Below are positions 40,772 through 50,558 of a stretch of 64,000 nucleotides of DNA, in pieces (position 1 is the first letter of the stretch; the number at the start of each line of letters is the position of its first letter). Made by a program: the position numbers and the translations under genes. This stretch comes from Bacteroidota bacterium (GTDB lineage: Bacteria > Bacteroidota > Bacteroidia > AKYH767-A > OLB10): NCBI GenBank assembly GCA_016714005.1, contig JADJOA010000007.1, positions 62,001 to 126,000 on the forward strand. Direction: 5' to 3'. Under the pieces are notes generated by a model. That model saw nothing but the letters and a program-made list of their open reading frames with translations. It was not told the DNA's origin and did not search any database.

Positions 40772-42074
40772 ATGCTGTTAGTATTTACCAAAACCGTTAC
40801 CCCCCGCCTAAGGTATGTTTTCGATTTTTTTATAAAAGACCTCATGGGGTTTGAATATCAGATAACCCATAACAAAGAAGAATTTAAAAGCTTTGCAGGG
40901 GCACGCTTATCTTATGGCACCGAAGCAATTGACAACGAAATTTTTATTTACTCCGAAAAACTACTGTTCGAAAAAGGAATAGAAGACCAGCAGCTAAGTG
41001 TATTTGAATGGGATGGAGTTAAAGCAATGTTTGCTACACATCCTAAATACACCATACCCTTTGATGTTTTTGCCGCATCATTTTATTTAGTTAGCCGCTA
41101 CGAAGAATATTTACCTCACCTGCGCGATAGTCACGACCGTTTTGTAGAAACGGAAAGCATTGCATTGCAAAAAAACTTTTTGCAAAAACCCATTGTAAAT
41201 ATTTGGGCTGCCAAATTGCGTATGATTATTTTGGGTAGATTTCCGGGTATTAAATTTTTACAACAGCCATATCGCTATATCAGCACAGTTGATATAGACA
41301 ATGCCTACGCCTACCGCGAAAAAGGTATTATGCGCACGGTTGGTTCTTACGCAAAAAATGTAACCGAGCTTAATTTTGCTCAAATTGCTGAGCGCACCCG
41401 TGTATTAATGCGAATGGAGCAGGACCCTTATGACACGTATGAATTTATGCATGAGCTACATGCAAAGTTCAAGGTTCATGTCATTTATTTTTTTCTGCTT
41501 GGGGAGTATGGCGAGAACGATAAAAACTTACCTACCGATAATAAAAATTTCCAGAACTTATTAAATCTCTGGCTGATTATGGTGAGGCGGGCATACATCC
41601 GTCTTATGCCTCTAATAAAAAGGCTGGAAGGCTTTCTAAGGAAATAGTTTTATTGAGCAAAATTTTAAAAGAGAAGTAACAAAAAGCCGGCAGCACTTTT
41701 TAAAATTGCGTATGCCTAATACATACCGGCACTTAATTGATGCTGATATATCTGATGATTATACGATGGGTTATGCTGGGCAGGTAGGGTTTAGAGCGGG
41801 TACCTGCTCTACATTTTACTTTTATGATTTAGATCTTGAACAAGAAACCAATCTTAAAGTACATCCGTTTGCTTGTATGGATGCCACTTTCAAATATTAC
41901 ATGAAAACAGATGTGGATAAAGTAATGGACATAGTAAAAAGCTTGGTTGATGAGGTGCGCGCTGTAAACGGAACTTTTATTAGCCTGTGGCATAACGAAA
42001 GTCTCAGCGAAAGCTACATTTGGAAAGGCTATAAAAATATTTACAGGGAATTGGTAGAGTATGCGCACCACTGA
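40772..42074 (+). CDS. Polysaccharide deacetylase family protein (frameshifts)
   Basis: About 434 residues. N-terminal domain typical of the Bacteroidetes family (FTKTVTPRLRYVFDFFIKDL; FDVFAASFYLVSRYEEYL), then the NodB-like part: YISTVDIDNAYAYREKG (metal Asp pair), YDTYEFMHELHAKFKVHVIY, DYGEAGIHPSYASNKKAG (His), SRQHFLKLRMPNTYRHLI, DYTMGYAGQVGFRAGTC, ISLWHNESLSE. Frame breaks near 41565 and 41655 split the catalytic half. It probably deacetylates a surface or cell-wall glycan. It lies next to the glycan locus but is separately transcribed. Confidence 0.75.
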
Positions 42075-42149
42075 ATCCGAACAATTTTATTTGCATTTAA
42101 TAAATATTTTAAAGCAGTAACTTTAACTCAATAGTCTCTCAGCATAAAA

Positions 42150-43874
42150 CTATTTACAACTGCTATTAAACAAATTGATGGCTGGCTCATTGCCCATTTG
42201 TGCTGCAAGTTGCAAATCAGCACAAGCGCCTGCCTTATCATTTAAGTTTAGCTTAGAAAGCGCACGGTTGCAAAGGGCAGAAGCATTATCAGGGTTCAGA
42301 TTTATAGATTGATTATAATCTTCAATTGAACCTGCATAATCTTTTAACATACCTTTTGCATTTCCCCTGTTAGCATAGGCTTCCTCGTAATTAGGTTTAA
42401 GATCAATGGCAAGAGTATAATCTTCAATAGCACTGTTAAAATTGTTGAGGCCAGCTTTACTGTTTCCACGATTAAAGTAGGCTACAAAATACTTTGGATT
42501 CAACTCAATGGCTTTCGTGAAATCATTTATCGCCTCCTGGTTATTTCCTAAATCAGAGTAAACATTTCCTCTGTTATAAAATGCCTCCATAAATTTTGAA
42601 TTGTATTTTATGGAAGTGCTGTAATCAGCTAATGCATCACTTGCCTTATTTTGCTTCTTAAATTCATTACCACGGTTAAAGTATCCGTAAAAACCATCAG
42701 GGTAAATTTCTATATTTCTGTTCCACAATGCTATCGTATTTTTCCATGTTTGATTTTGATTAATACAAACAACACTCAAAATCAGAATTACTGCAACAGA
42801 AACAGAAGTAATTTTAGTACGGTTAACCGGCTGGTTAATAAATCTCAAAATCAAGCTTACAAAAACAAATACAAGCCCAAGCATTGGTATGTAAGCGTAG
42901 CGTTCGGCTAAATAAATGTTAGTCCCAAAAGGTACAAGATGTATTACAGGCAATATAGTAATAACATAAAAGAGCACGCCAAACCACAGTTCTTTCCATG
43001 CCTTTCTGTACTTAACAATAGCGAAAATAAATAGCAGCAAAGCCACTGGCATTAATAAATACTGTACGGGTAAACTTCCATTTTGCAATGCCGGAAATCC
43101 ATGATAAGCTGTAAGAAAAAGAGTCGGGTAGGGTAGGGGCATTTGCTTTATGCACAATTGGTATTAAAAAAATGGCAACTGCCACTATAGCAAATGGAAT
43201 TTTTTCAATAATCGTTTTAAAATTAATATGCCTGTTTAAATACCTGTCAAACAAAACCAACACAAGCGGAAAAGTGGCAGCCATTGGCTTAGATAACATG
43301 GAAGCTATAAATAGCACCAACGAGATTGCGTAAAGTAATTTACTTTTTGTTTCAGTAAACTTCAGGTAGCTCAATAAACTCGCAAGAAAAAACAAAGCAA
43401 AAAGCACATCCTTGCGCCCCGAAACCCAGCACACAGGCTCCGATGCTAACGGATGCAATGCAAACAACAGGGCGCCAATAAGTGCTGGCGTATTATTCTT
43501 TAAAATAAACAGGAGTAAATAAAAAAGAGTAAAGCATTACCTATGTGAAGCAACAAATTTAAAAAGTGATAACCACCGGGACTCAACCCTGAAAACGAAT
43601 AATTGATAACATAACTTATAATAGTCAGCGGGTGGTACATATACCGCTCATTAACACTAAACATATTTAATACATTTTGTGCCGACAAAGATTTAATGTC
43701 CGGGTTTTCCAGCACATGAACCGGATCATCCCAATTGGTAAAGTTGTAGCCAATGCTGTTGCCATAAACTATTAAGCAAGCAGCTATCAATAAAATTATT
43801 AAAAGCGTGTTGCCTTTTGCCGTTGACTGCCTGCCATTTTTTTTTGCTGAAGATGGTGTGCTATTTTTTTTCAC
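42150..43874 (-). CDS. Membrane protein with C-terminal TPR repeats, TMTC/PMT-like (frameshifts)
   Basis: About 575 residues from three frames (breaks near 43500 and 43130). N-terminus with membrane helices and the motif NFTNWDDPVHVLENPDIKSL, YHFLNLLLHIGNALLFF, FALHPLASEPVCWVSGRKDV; further helices to NIYLAERYAYIPMLGLVF. Then about six TPRs (FMEAFYNRGNVYSDLGNNQE, YFVAYFNRGNSKAGLNNFNS). The WDDP/HP..VE-V-W-SGRKD pattern is that of TMTC-type O-mannosyltransferase relatives (GT-C). A glycosylation role is likely but unproven. Confidence 0.75.
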
Positions 43875-43979
43875 CCTTGCTTTAAATTACATCGCAAGCA
43901 TAAAATTTTTAATGCTTAAATCAAAGAGAAGGTTAAGCCACAAGAATCTATGATTTTCAGGTTTTATGGTTATTAAAAA

Positions 43980-44399
43980 TTACTCAGCCACCACTTCCCC
44001 AATCAACTTCAAATAATTAACCTTGTTTTTCGCATTTGTGTTTACTGTAATAGTTCTGTTCTGAGTTCCCGATTTACCCTTAGAGTCAAACACAATTTTA
44101 ATTTTTCCTTCTTCACCGGGCATTATCGGAGCCTCAGGTTTTTCAGCAGCCGTGCAGCCGCAGGTTACCGTCACATCCGTAATAATTAATGGAGCAATGC
44201 CTGTGTTTTTAAACTTAAAAACATTTTCAACTTTCTCCCCTGCTTTAATTTTCCCGAAATTAAATTCAGGACTATCAAAACTAATTACAGGTTCTTTCTC
44301 TGTCGAAACCATGTTGGCGGTTTTAACAGCAGCTGCATCTTGTGCATTCAACTGATAGCTGCATAAAGCAATCAGTGCAAGGACTACAATTTTTTTCAT
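43980..44399 (-). CDS. DUF1573 domain secreted protein
   Basis: About 139 residues from the start MKKIVVLALIALCSYQLNAQ, a clear signal peptide (an upstream in-frame ATG would bury it). One Ig-like DUF1573 domain: FDSPEFNFGKIKAGEKVENV, FKFKNTGIAPLIITDVTVTC, GCTAAEKP, GEEGKIKIVFDSKGKSGTQN. Widespread in Bacteroidetes as a periplasmic or surface protein of unknown role. Stands alone. Confidence 0.85.
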   Translation of the reverse strand: MKKIVVLALIALCSYQLNAQDAAAVKTANMVSTEKEPVISFDSPEFNFGKIKAGEKVENVFKFKNTGIAPLIITDVTVTCGCTAAEKPEAPIMPGEEGKIKIVFDSKGKSGTQNRTITVNTNAKNKVNYLKLIGEVVAE

Positions 44400-44669
44400 C
44401 GCTTTTATTTTTTGATTGTTATGTAATACGACAAATATGCAACGCATGTTTACCCAAGCCAATGAAGTATTTCTAAAATCATTTTCGAATCATCAACATG
44501 AAGGCAATCAACACAAAACCTTTCTTGAGGATATAAAGTGTATCAACCTGTCTAATCATATATTAGCCTCTCCAAAAAGCTGAAATAAATTAATATTTAG
44601 GCTTGTACAGAAATGAAAATCAAGATTCTTGCCAACTCAGAACTTATCATTTATCTTCTGACTTGTGTT

Positions 44670-44749
44670 ACCCCGTAGGCGTGAGGCTGTGCCTCGTTGC
44701 CTCTATATTATTTTTGCTTGTAGCAAATAAAAGAATTACTTAGCAACGT
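44670..44749 (+). repeat. REP-type end, left flank of RAYT gene
   Basis: CCCCGTAGGCGTGAGGCTGT GCCTCGTTGCC contains the hairpin GAGGC-TGT-GCCTC and is the inverted counterpart of 45340-45370 on the other side of the transposase (GGCAACGAGGCACAGCCTCG). The ~45-base imperfect inverted repeats bound the RAYT gene, as REP sequences do. Confidence 0.75.
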
Positions 44750-45283
44750 ATGAGCGAAAAGTATAAAATTTTCCCTGGCGGTTTATATTTTGTTACTATG
44801 ACTGTTGTTGGATGGATTGATGTATTTACACGTGCCCAATATTGTGACGAGATAGTTAGCAGTTTTAATTACTGCATTGAGAAAAAAGATTTACGTGTGT
44901 TTGCATTTGTGATAATGCCAAGCCACATTCATTTTATTGCCAAGGTTGAAAATTATGGAAACTTGAGCGATGTGTTGAGAGATTTTAAAAGTTTTACGGC
45001 AAAAAGAATTATTCAACTTATTGAAGAAAGTGATAAAGAAAGCCGTAAGGAATGGCTGCTCTATATGTTTGAGTTTTTTGGAAAGAAGCAGGTGCAAAAT
45101 AAAAAGTATCAGTTTTGGCAGCAGAATAATCACGCGTTTGATTTGTTCTCGAACAAGTTTATTGACCAAAAAGTAGATTACATACATAACAACCCTGTTG
45201 AGGCAAGAATTGTGCAAGAGCCTTATCAATATATTTACAGCAGTGCCAATGAATTTACAGATTTAAAGTTGAGTGAGTTGTAA
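44750..45283 (+). mobile_element. REP-associated tyrosine transposase (RAYT, Y1/HUH family)
   Basis: 177 residues: GGLYFVTMTVVGWIDVFTRA, the HUH motif FVIMPSHIHFIAKVE, LRDFKSFTAKRIIQLIEES, and the tyrosine in FIDQKVDYIHNNPVEARIV. It is the Y1-transposase-domain protein that cleaves and moves REP hairpins on single-stranded DNA. Intact frame. It is flanked by inverted REP ends; its 3' part plus right end is duplicated in tandem, and a 5' fragment lies at 48595. Confidence 0.9.
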
Positions 45284-45715
45284 AGCTATGACGGTTCCTT
45301 CTGAAAAGGTATGTGGGCTGCAAGCCCAAATAATAGAAAGGCAACGAGGCACAGCCTCGCGCCTACGGGTGAAAGTGATACAGAAAGCCGTAAGGAATGG
45401 CTGCTCTATATGTTTGAGTTTTTTGGAAAGAAGCAGGTGCATAATAAAAGTATCAGTTTTGGCAGCAGAATAATCACGCGTTTGATTTGTTCTCGAACAA
45501 GTTTATTGACCAAAAAGTAGATTACATACATAACAACCCTGTTGAGGCAAGAATTGTGCAAGAGCCTTATCAATATATTTACAGCAGTGCCAATGAATTT
45601 ACAGATTTAAAGTTGAGTGAGTTGTAAAGCTATGACGGTTCCTTCTGAAAAGGTATGTGGGCTGCAAGCCCAAATAATAGAAAGGCGCGAGGCACAGCCT
45701 CGCGCCTACGGTGGG
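45026..45715 (+). repeat. 345-bp tandem duplication of the RAYT 3' half and right REP
   Basis: 45026-45370 (GAAAGTGATA... through the gene end, GACGGTTCCTTCTGAAAAGG and the REP) is repeated at 45371-45715 with a few indels (for example one base lost after CAGGTGCATAATAA, three in GGCGCGAGG). The second copy is a dead fragment. The duplication junction lies exactly at the REP end CGCCTACGGGT. Confidence 0.85.
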
Positions 45716-45775
45716 AAATAGATGAATTAAAGGGAAATAAATAAATTTATTATTTTTATCATGCAAACACAAAAC

Positions 45776-46460
45776 AACATGAAGAATAAAAATATACTAT
45801 TAAAACTATTAGTTTTTTGTGTCATTTCTTTTTCTTCAAACAAATCATTTACCCAAAATACAGAAAAAGACAGCTTACTTAAAGCCAACAACTTTCTAAA
45901 AGTATTTATTCCTGATAAAAGTTTTGTTTCTGAAAAAATGCAATGTTACAAAGTTGCACCTGAACTAAATGTAACTATATCAGATGTATTAAAATATAAA
46001 AAAGAGTTTTTGGGACTAAGCGATGATGACGAGTTAATCCTTCAGGAGCTTACAGATGAGCGACAATTCGGCTCGGGGGGCAACGGCAAAGCTTATTCCC
46101 AATTTTATAAAGGGTACTTTGTAAATAACGCTTACATAGCAATTACTACCAACAAGCAAAAGCAGGTTACATTTATCGTAAACCAACTTGTTAAAAACAT
46201 AAACATTGATACAAAAACGTTGCTTCCATTGAGCAGACCTTTAAGAAATTTGTGACTGAAAGGTCAATGCCCGATAGTATTTCATCCTCATGCAAAATAA
46301 ATAAGGTAAAAGAAAAATTTATCCTGTAAAACTCTATAAAACCAATTCATCTGATTATTTTATTGGTTGCAAATTTGTGTTTTCAGACAGCACCTATATG
46401 ATAGATGCTAAATCAGGCGAACTCATGTTTTCTGCCTCCAGCAGGGCTCACGTTTTGTAA
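45776..46460 (+). pseudogene. Secreted M4-metalloprotease-propeptide-like fragment (frameshifted)
   Basis: The frame from the start near 45779 gives a signal peptide (NILLKLLVFCVISFSSNKSF) and ~140 residues with ISDVLKYKKEFLGLSDDDEL and KAYSQFYKGYFVNNAYIAIT, resembling the FTP/PepSY propeptide of thermolysin-type peptidases. It continues in other frames (TFKKFVTERSMPDSISSSCK; IGCKFVFSDSTYMIDAKSGE) to about 46460. No catalytic HExxH domain follows, so it is either a free propeptide-like protein or the stump of a peptidase gene cut off next to the mobile elements. Function uncertain. Confidence 0.45.
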
Positions 46461-46652
46461 TCTCACCTGACAGTTATACCGTACAAAAGCAAATAAAATT
46501 GTAAACTATTTTATAAGTTTACACTGGTGCAATTTGATGATCCCGCACTTGTTCAGCACTGCTGACTTGGGGCTCGGATTGCGCCTTTCTTTTTGCTTTG
46601 TATGTTACTGATGGGAGCATCAGTATCTAATGCCTGATATCTTCTTTTGTTT
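46461..46652. other. Intergenic region between M4-like remnant and IS110
   Basis: No gene seen. It has CTCACCTGACAGTTATACCG (a fragment of the dispersed repeat family) at about 46462 and an inverted repeat GTAAACT / AGTTTAC (46501-46522). The IS110 left boundary lies somewhere here and cannot be fixed by eye because this family has no terminal inverted repeats. Confidence 0.4.
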
Positions 46653-47889
46653 TTAGTTCTTCTTTTTTTTATTGTCGGGCTGTTGTTTAATTTTTTTTGT
46701 TTGATTGTTTTTATCTGTTGTTGCATTGTAGGGCTGTGTACTGGTGAGTACGCCCCATATCATACGCAGCATTTTGTGCATAATTACGCCAATTGCCTGT
46801 TTGTGATTTTTGCCTTGCTGCGGTGGCGGTGGTAAATGTTCTTTAAATGTTCATCGTGCAGCACGCTGGTTTGTGCACACATGTATAACAAGGCGCGCAT
46901 GCCGGAGCGTCCTTTTTTGCTCATGCGGTAAGCAAATTGTTTATCGCCACTTTCTTTCATTACAGGATGCAAACCAAAGTATGATGCCGGTGTGATGGTG
47001 TGGCAAAGCGATGGATGCTTTCAATCTCAATCATGATGGCTGCTGCACTGTAAGATGCAATGCCCTGAATGGTGTCTATTAAATCTACTTCTGCTCCTTT
47101 GCAATTATCTGCCAGGTAATTTTTGTGTTCGTCTATCAACTCTTGTTTATCGGCAATTTGTTTTGCTAAGCTCTTTATTAAAAACTCCTGCACACTGTTG
47201 TTGCGTGATGTGGTGCTGTTTTTTGCTTTGTTGATAATGGAAAGCGCTTTATCGTGCGTTACGTTTTTAATTTTTTGAGAGTTGTTCAACTTTAAGTTTT
47301 TCAATGGCAGCAGGTGATGGATATTTTTTAATACATCCAATACCCATGCAGGCATTCCCTGTTTGCAATAGCGCATCAGTTCAGGAAAGGTGCTGTACAA
47401 AACCATTTTCATTTCGTTAATAAGCTGCGTGTTTTGCTTTTTGAGCAGTGCAATGTGTTTGCTCATGCTGCGGTAAGAACTGTAAATATTATCAGGCACA
47501 TCATACTTTACTTTTTCTGCATGGCTGATTATGTACTGTGCAATATAACGCGAGCTGAGTGCATCGGTAACGTTGCGTTCTAAAAAGCGGCTACGTTGTT
47601 TTTTACTCCACTGGGGTTTAGTCGCGCTACCTTTATTGGTAATTCTTTTTCAAAACAATTAGCCAGTTATACCAGTTGTTTTCAAAACCACCGGTGCTTT
47701 CTACTGCGCAGTACATGGTGCTGATGTTGTGTTGTAAAGTAAATTGCTTTAACAGTTTTTTTCAATGCATCATGACCACCGCATGTATCATCTAACTGAA
47801 ATACTTTTTCCAACTCTTGTTTTTCTTTGTCAAGCAAAGGTAAAGTCGGCATAGCCCTTGCTTACATCAATTCCTAAATACGCTTCCAT
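46653..47889 (-). mobile_element. IS110 family transposase (multiply frameshifted)
   Basis: From ATG 47889 the frame reads MEAYLGIDVSKGYADFT, the DEDD (RuvC-like) N-terminus of IS110 transposases, then breaks several times (CAVESTGGFENNWYNWL visible near 47690). The C-terminal part is in one frame, 46960-47499 (ELIDEHKNYLADNCKGAEVD, LIDTIQGIASYSAAAIMIEI), then continues after an indel as PASYFGLHPVMKESGDKQFA and AIGVIMHKMLRMIWGVLTST, stop 46653. Length after repair ~410 residues. At least four indels: either an inactive copy or strongly affected by sequencing errors. Confidence 0.8.
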
Positions 47890-48070
47890 TATTTTTGTTT
47901 GATTAATGGGTTAATAAATAAAAAAGTCAAGCATCGTTAAACCTTATAATTTATGCGGCATCTTTGTGCAAGGTTATACCGCTAACTCTTCTTGACATGA
48001 GGAGGAAACTGTCAGACGGTGTCAGTGCACCAAGGTCACTTCCCTCTCATCGTGCCAAGTTACTTAACTT
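47890..48070 (-). ncRNA. IS110 non-coding end, candidate bridge-RNA region
   Basis: The ~180 bases upstream of the transposase start hold no ORF but two hairpin-forming segments: AACCTT (47940-47945) with AAGGTT (47970-47975), and TGAGGAGGAA (47998-48007) with TTCCCTCTCA (48040-48049). In IS110-group elements the guide-like bridge RNA is encoded in the non-coding end upstream of the transposase. Position and structure fit, but the target and donor loops are not identified. Confidence 0.4.
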
Positions 48071-48074
48071 TGAA

Positions 48075-48140
48075 AAATCAAACATATAAGGTCGCCCGCC
48101 AGGCAAGTGCATCAGCGCCCCTGTAAGGTTGCCTATAGAA
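48075..48140. repeat. Degenerate copy of the ~80-bp dispersed repeat
   Basis: AAGGTCGCCCGCCAGGCAAG ... CAGCGCCCCTGTAAGGTTGC matches the core (GGTCGC, GCGCCCCTGTAAGGTT) of the repeats flanking the cassette island at 14514 and 16889. Confidence 0.55.
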
Positions 48141-48187
48141 TCCTTCTTTTCCAAAAATTACTCTTTAAAACTAAAAACTAAATTGCT

Positions 48188-48397
48188 TTACATATCCATC
48201 TGCAAATTTATCGGTCTGCTACAGCAGTATTTAAAATTCTCTACATCATCAAACATTTCAATCACCTCATCTCTTGGCAACAAAGTTGCCTTTGCACTTA
48301 TCAAAGCGTTATAAGATGAATGCTTCCATTGGCTGCAAAGCTTAACCATATCACAATCTACGGCATTACGGTTTACATAACAAATAAGCGTTTTCAT
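48188..48397 (-). CDS. Small hypothetical protein
   Basis: 69 residues from MKTLICYVNRNAVDCDMVKL to the stop at 48188. Longer in-frame versions run into a basic low-complexity stretch that overlaps an inverted repeat, so I prefer this start. The composition is protein-like, with four Cys, two of them adjacent (KYCCSRP). No family recognised. It lies between the IS110 and a RAYT fragment, so it may be a mobile-element passenger or spurious. Confidence 0.3.
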   Translation of the reverse strand: MKTLICYVNRNAVDCDMVKLCSQWKHSSYNALISAKATLLPRDEVIEMFDDVENFKYCCSRPINLQMDM

Positions 48398-48427
48398 ATA
48401 ATCGCTTCCTTCTACTTTCTTTCTCCC

Positions 48428-48475
48428 TCTCGTCCTCGTCTTACGCATAGCAAGTGCGTTGTGACGAGGATGCCC
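48428..48475. repeat. Long imperfect palindrome
   Basis: CGTCCTCGTC at about 48429-48438 and GACGAGGATG at about 48463-48472 are inverted repeats around TTACGCATAGCAAGTGCGTT, whose own ends also pair partly. It looks like a REP hairpin of a class different from the RAYT ends nearby. Confidence 0.5.
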
Positions 48476-48594
48476 GCACCTCCTATAACAACTCAACCTT
48501 AACAAGTCCCAAAACTAAACTACCTTTCAATTCAATTTTTTTAAACACCCTTTTGCTTGCTCCTCTTACTTAAATCATGTTTAGAACACTTGTG

Positions 48595-48745
48595 GGCTTT
48601 GCCTCGTTGCCTCTTTATAATTTTTGCTTGAAGCAAATAAAAGAATTACTTAGCAACGCATGAGTGAGAAGTATAAAATTTTCCGGGCGGTTTGTATTTT
48701 GTTACCATAACAATAGTGGGGTGGATAGATGGCTGCCTACGGGTA
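48595..48745 (+). mobile_element. RAYT 5' remnant
   Basis: TTTGCCTCGTTGCCTCTTTA, AAATAAAAGAATTACTTAGC and the start of the gene (ATGAGTGAGAAGTATAAAAT) closely match 44692-44830. The coding part stops after about 25 codons at GGGTGGATAGATGG and is followed directly by a REP end (CTGCCTACGGGT). It is an internal deletion derivative of the RAYT unit keeping both ends. Confidence 0.8.
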
Positions 48746-48795
48746 AAAAATCTTCAAAAATTCCTTCATTAATGGCAACCAACCTAACCCTTATT

Positions 48796-48994
48796 GTCAA
48801 CACACAAAATCACCTTGTCAAATCGCACAAATGTCATGTCAGATCAAAGAATGAAACTGTCACACGAATGATTGGCAGTGTAAGACGAATGATTGGCAGT
48901 GTAAGATGCAAGAATGGCGTTGTCAAATTGCAGAATGATACTGTCACACGAATGAATGGCAGTGTAAGACGCGTGAATGGCAGTGTAAGCACAG
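48796..48994. repeat. Second 21-bp tandem direct repeat array (about 10 units)
   Basis: Units start at 48796, 48817, 48838, 48859, 48880, 48901, 48922, 48943, 48964 and 48985. The best unit reads GTAAGACGAATGATTGGCAG plus T; others vary (GTCACACGAATGATTGGCAG, GTCAAATTGCAGAATGATAC). There are no spacers, so it is not CRISPR. The last unit is cut after about ten bases by the left end of the IS256 element. Same 21-base period as the array at 8047-8424. Confidence 0.85.
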
Positions 48995-50413
48995 GAGTCT
49001 ATTCAACCAACTGTGTCAAACAAAAAAGAAACAAATAGAGTCTATTCAACCAACTGTGTCAAACAAAAAAGAAACAAATAAATTTGACACACAATGGTAG
49101 AAGAAAAATTCAATTACGAATTGTTTGAACGCGAGGCGATAGAAGGCTTGCGTTCGGGCAAAAAATTAGAAGGCAAAGACGGTGTATTGGCACCGCTGCT
49201 CAAACGCATTTTGGAAGCCGGAATGCAAGGCGAACTGTAAGCCCATTTGGATAGCGATGAAAGTGCTAACAGAAGAAACGGTAAAATGAGCAAAGGCGTA
49301 AAAACCTCCTTTGGCAAAGTGGTGATAGAAACACCGCGGGACCGCAACAGTACCTTTGAGCCGCAGATTTTACCCAAGCGAAAAACCGTATTAGGCGAAG
49401 CGTTAGACCACAAAGTTATATCGCTATACAGCTATGGCATGAGCTATAACGACATTGCCAAACACTTAGATGAGTTGTATGGATTAACGGTAGCTCCATC
49501 CACATTAACGGCCATTACCGATAGTATTATAGAAGATGTAAAAGCCTGGCAAAGCCGCCCGTTAGAGAGTGTGTATCCATTTGTATGGCTGGATGCTATT
49601 CATTACAAAGTAAAAGAAGCAGGCAGCATAAAACCAAAAGCCGTTCATTGCTTACTGGGCGTAGGCAGAGATGGAACGAAAGATTTGCTGGGTCTTTATA
49701 TCAATGAAACCGAAGGTGCAAAATTTTGGTTGCAGGTATTGAGTGATTTGCAGAACAGAGGTGTAACGGATATACTTATTGCCTGCATTGATAACCTGAA
49801 AGGATTTGCCGAAGCCATTGAAAGTGTTTTTCCACAAACTGAAGTGCAGCTTTGCGTGGTGCATCAACTCCGCAACAGCACTAAATATGTTGCCTATAAA
49901 GATTTAAAACCGGTAATGGCATCACTGAAAAAGTTTACACAGCCAGCACCAAAGAACAGGCACAAACAGCATTAGATGAATTAGAAAAGAATGGAAAACA
50001 AAATATCCGTCTATGATAAAAAAGTTGGTTTGCTAACTGGGAACGGCTGAGTAATTATTTTAAATATCCGCAGGAAATAAGGCGAGTAATTTACACTACC
50101 AACATCATAGAGTCGTTTCACAGTCAACTCCGGAAAGTAACCAAATCCAAACGCGTGTTCAGCTCTGATATGGCATTGCTCAAAGTACTTTACTTAGTGC
50201 ATCATAACATCAACGGCAGATGGAAATCACAAATACAAGGATGGAAACTCATCTCTGCTCAAATGCAAATCTTATTTGAAGAACGTATTAATCAACAATA
50301 AAAAAGTATGTTTTGTAATGGACAAAATCAACAAATCTGGAGAAGGGGAAGGAGCCCCTGGCTTCTTTCTCTTCAAAAGAATTTTTTAAAAGCACAGTTG
50401 GTTGAACACTCCT
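48993..50413 (+). mobile_element. IS256 family insertion sequence
   Basis: Terminal inverted repeats: left AGGAGTCTATTCAACCAACT (48993), right, read on the minus strand, AGGAGTGTTCAACCAACTGT (ends 50413). The left end is duplicated as a 43-base tandem repeat (48995-49037 and 49038-49080). No target-site duplication is obvious (left flank GTAAGCAC, right flank AAAATCAC). It lies against the end of the second 21-bp array. Confidence 0.8.
49094..50301 (+). CDS. IS256/mutator-type transposase, in-frame TAA and a frameshift
   Basis: About 402 residues after repair. Seen: N-terminal DGVLAPLLKRILEAGMQGEL-stop-AHLDSDESANRR with TAA at 49238-49240 where IS256 members usually read E in ELxAHL; IETPRDRNSTFEPQI; first Asp in VYPFVWLDAIHYKVKEAG; second Asp in ILIACIDNLKGFAEAIESVF; VQLCVVHQLRNSTKYV. 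After indels near 49935-50010 follows VIYTTNIIESFHSQLRKVTK with the Glu of the DDE triad. Stop at 50299-50301. Inactive as sequenced. Confidence 0.85.
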
Positions 50414-50558
50414 AAAATCACCAAACAACCCAACAGCATCTTTTAGCACTTAAACTATAGTCTATATTGCGTTTTCACCTTTCAAAAAAACTTGTAAGAT
50501 TTTATAACAAAACGCTGTTGCTTCCGTACAACACTATGTTTTTATTACGGACCACAGG

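Noticed and set aside
45273..45520. ORFs over the second RAYT half-copy
   Set aside because: They are fragments of the tandem duplication of the transposase 3' half and not separate genes.
46647..46995. Plus-strand ORFs over the IS110 C-terminus
   Set aside because: They are antisense shadows of the transposase, whose IS110 motifs are on the minus strand.
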